From NCBI RefSeq assembly GCF_017874235.1, contig NZ_JAGGLC010000004.1, forward strand, positions 186,001 through 250,000: a DNA stretch of 64,000 bases, written 5' to 3'. The position numbers and the translations under genes are program-made. Below the pieces are notes generated by a model. That model saw nothing but the letters and a program-made list of their open reading frames with translations. It was not told where the DNA came from and ran no database searches. Below are positions 63,555 to 64,000 of this stretch, piece after piece. The DNA comes from Halolamina salifodinae (GTDB lineage: Archaea; Halobacteriota; Halobacteria; Halobacteriales; Haloferacaceae). Position 1 is the first letter of the stretch. Every line of letters starts with the position of its first letter.

Positions 63555-64000
63555 ATGACACACAATAACTCACACGAACCGGACGAAGAACCGGTCGCCG
63601 CCGATGGCGGCCGACCGTCGCCGCCATCCGCCGAGACCGACGGCGGCCGACCATCGCCGCCGTCCGCAAAAACCGACGGCGGTGTCGCCGACCGCGAGGC
63701 CGAAGTCGACTACCTCGAGACCGAGATCAACATTCTGAAGCCGACCACCCCGTTCATGCGGGACCACCTGAAGCTGGTGTGGGCGGGGTTTCTCGCCTGG
63801 ACGCTGCTCACCTGGGGGCCGGTGACCGCGACGTTCCTCGCGCCGGAGCTGATGACCCAGGAGATTCCGGTGCTCCAGTTCCCGGCTCACTACTTCACGG
63901 TCGCGTTCCTCGCCCCCACGAGTTCGCTCGTGCTGGCGTTCATCTACTCGCGTCGCCGGGACAAACTCGACGAGAAGTATGGCATCGACCACTCCGAGAC
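63555..64000 (+). CDS. DUF4212 small subunit of sodium:solute symporter (partial at window end)
   Basis: 148 codons visible. An acidic/Pro-rich N-terminus with a 12-residue repeat (DGGRPSPPSAET) is followed by the DUF4212 membrane domain: HLKLVWAGFLAWTLLTWGPV and YFTVAFLAPTSSLVLAFIYSRRRDKLDEKYG. DUF4212 proteins pair with SSS symporters that carry acetate or similar acids. The large subunit should lie just beyond the window. It continues the acetate cluster. Confidence 0.88.
   Translation, partial: MTHNNSHEPDEEPVAADGGRPSPPSAETDGGRPSPPSAKTDGGVADREAEVDYLETEINILKPTTPFMRDHLKLVWAGFLAWTLLTWGPVTATFLAPELMTQEIPVLQFPAHYFTVAFLAPTSSLVLAFIYSRRRDKLDEKYGIDHSE
63603..63674 (+). repeat. In-frame 36-base tandem repeat inside the DUF4212 gene
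   Basis: Two 36-base units (63603-63638 and 63639-63674), differing at a few positions, with the start of a third (GACGGCGGT). On the DNA each forms GGCGGC/GCCGCC hairpins. Translated they give DGGRPSPPSAET twice. Length and structure match the 3' tandem repeats seen elsewhere, but here they are coding. Confidence 0.85.

Overview
The window is haloarchaeal chromosome (class Halobacteria). Evidence: high GC, very acidic proteins, archaeal ribosomal proteins L37e and L21e, RNA polymerase subunit Rpo4, Lsm, MptA, DUF655, TrmB regulators and a bacterio-opsin-activator (Bat) type regulator. Many genes have a TATA-like box 25-30 bases before the start codon, as expected for leaderless mRNAs. I cannot name the genus.

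Layout. 1-5.6 kb: a DUF420 tail, purF, the lsm-rpl37e pair, an AstE/aspartoacylase-like hydrolase, an M42 peptidase, and a DUF309-acetyltransferase pair. 5.85-10.69 kb: a compact low-GC integrative element in a tRNA-Leu(CAA) gene. It is bounded by a perfect 46-base repeat made of the 5' half of the tRNA. It carries a tyrosine integrase, a small membrane protein, a nonsense-mutated acetyltransferase and one unknown protein. A decayed second tRNA copy lies downstream. 11.0-15.2 kb: a tightly overlapped information-processing operon on the minus strand (rpl21e, rpo4, DUF655, rsmA, MscS channel, HemK2-like methyltransferase). 15.4-25.8 kb: a transsulfuration enzyme, a low-GC lipoprotein islet, a RecA/KaiC-like ATPase with a long FGG-rich N-terminus, nadK, carB and a MazG-like protein. 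25.9-40.1 kb: a thioredoxin-fold (DUF255) protein, TrmB regulator, mptA, two FAD oxidoreductases, a CBS/CorC membrane protein, hisD, cold-shock protein, methyltransferases and DUF429. 40.1-47.7 kb: an efflux region with an MMPL/RND giant and its TrmB partner, diverging from a zinc-ribbon membrane protein and a TetR-ABC ATPase-MacB permease operon, with palindromic operator candidates. 47.8-56.6 kb: haloacid dehalogenase, tautomerase, Met-rich membrane protein, nhaC, asd, a second low-GC islet, a D-hydroxyacid dehydrogenase and a HicBA pair. 56.7-64 kb: an eIF2B-like sugar-phosphate isomerase and an acetate-use cluster (acs, Bat-type regulator, acs, DUF4212 symporter subunit running off the edge).

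The most unusual signal is not a protein. Just 3' of at least five minus-strand genes (purF, rpl37e, the KaiC-like gene, the nitrite-reductase-like oxidoreductase and nhaC) there are contiguous tandem repeats of 35-38 bases. Each unit can form a GC-rich hairpin. At three loci each unit also recopies the last codons and stop of the gene it follows. Related hairpin clusters fill other 3' regions (30.13-30.31 kb, 33.02-33.15 kb), and a 36-base hairpin-forming repeat occurs inside the coding start of the DUF4212 gene. The repeat sequences differ between loci, while unit length, hairpin and position are shared. That suggests a recurrent way of building 3'-end RNA structure. Other points of interest are the tRNA-promoter arrangement of the integrated element, the apparently dead recombinase domain of the Bat regulator between the two acs genes, and the TetR operator candidates.
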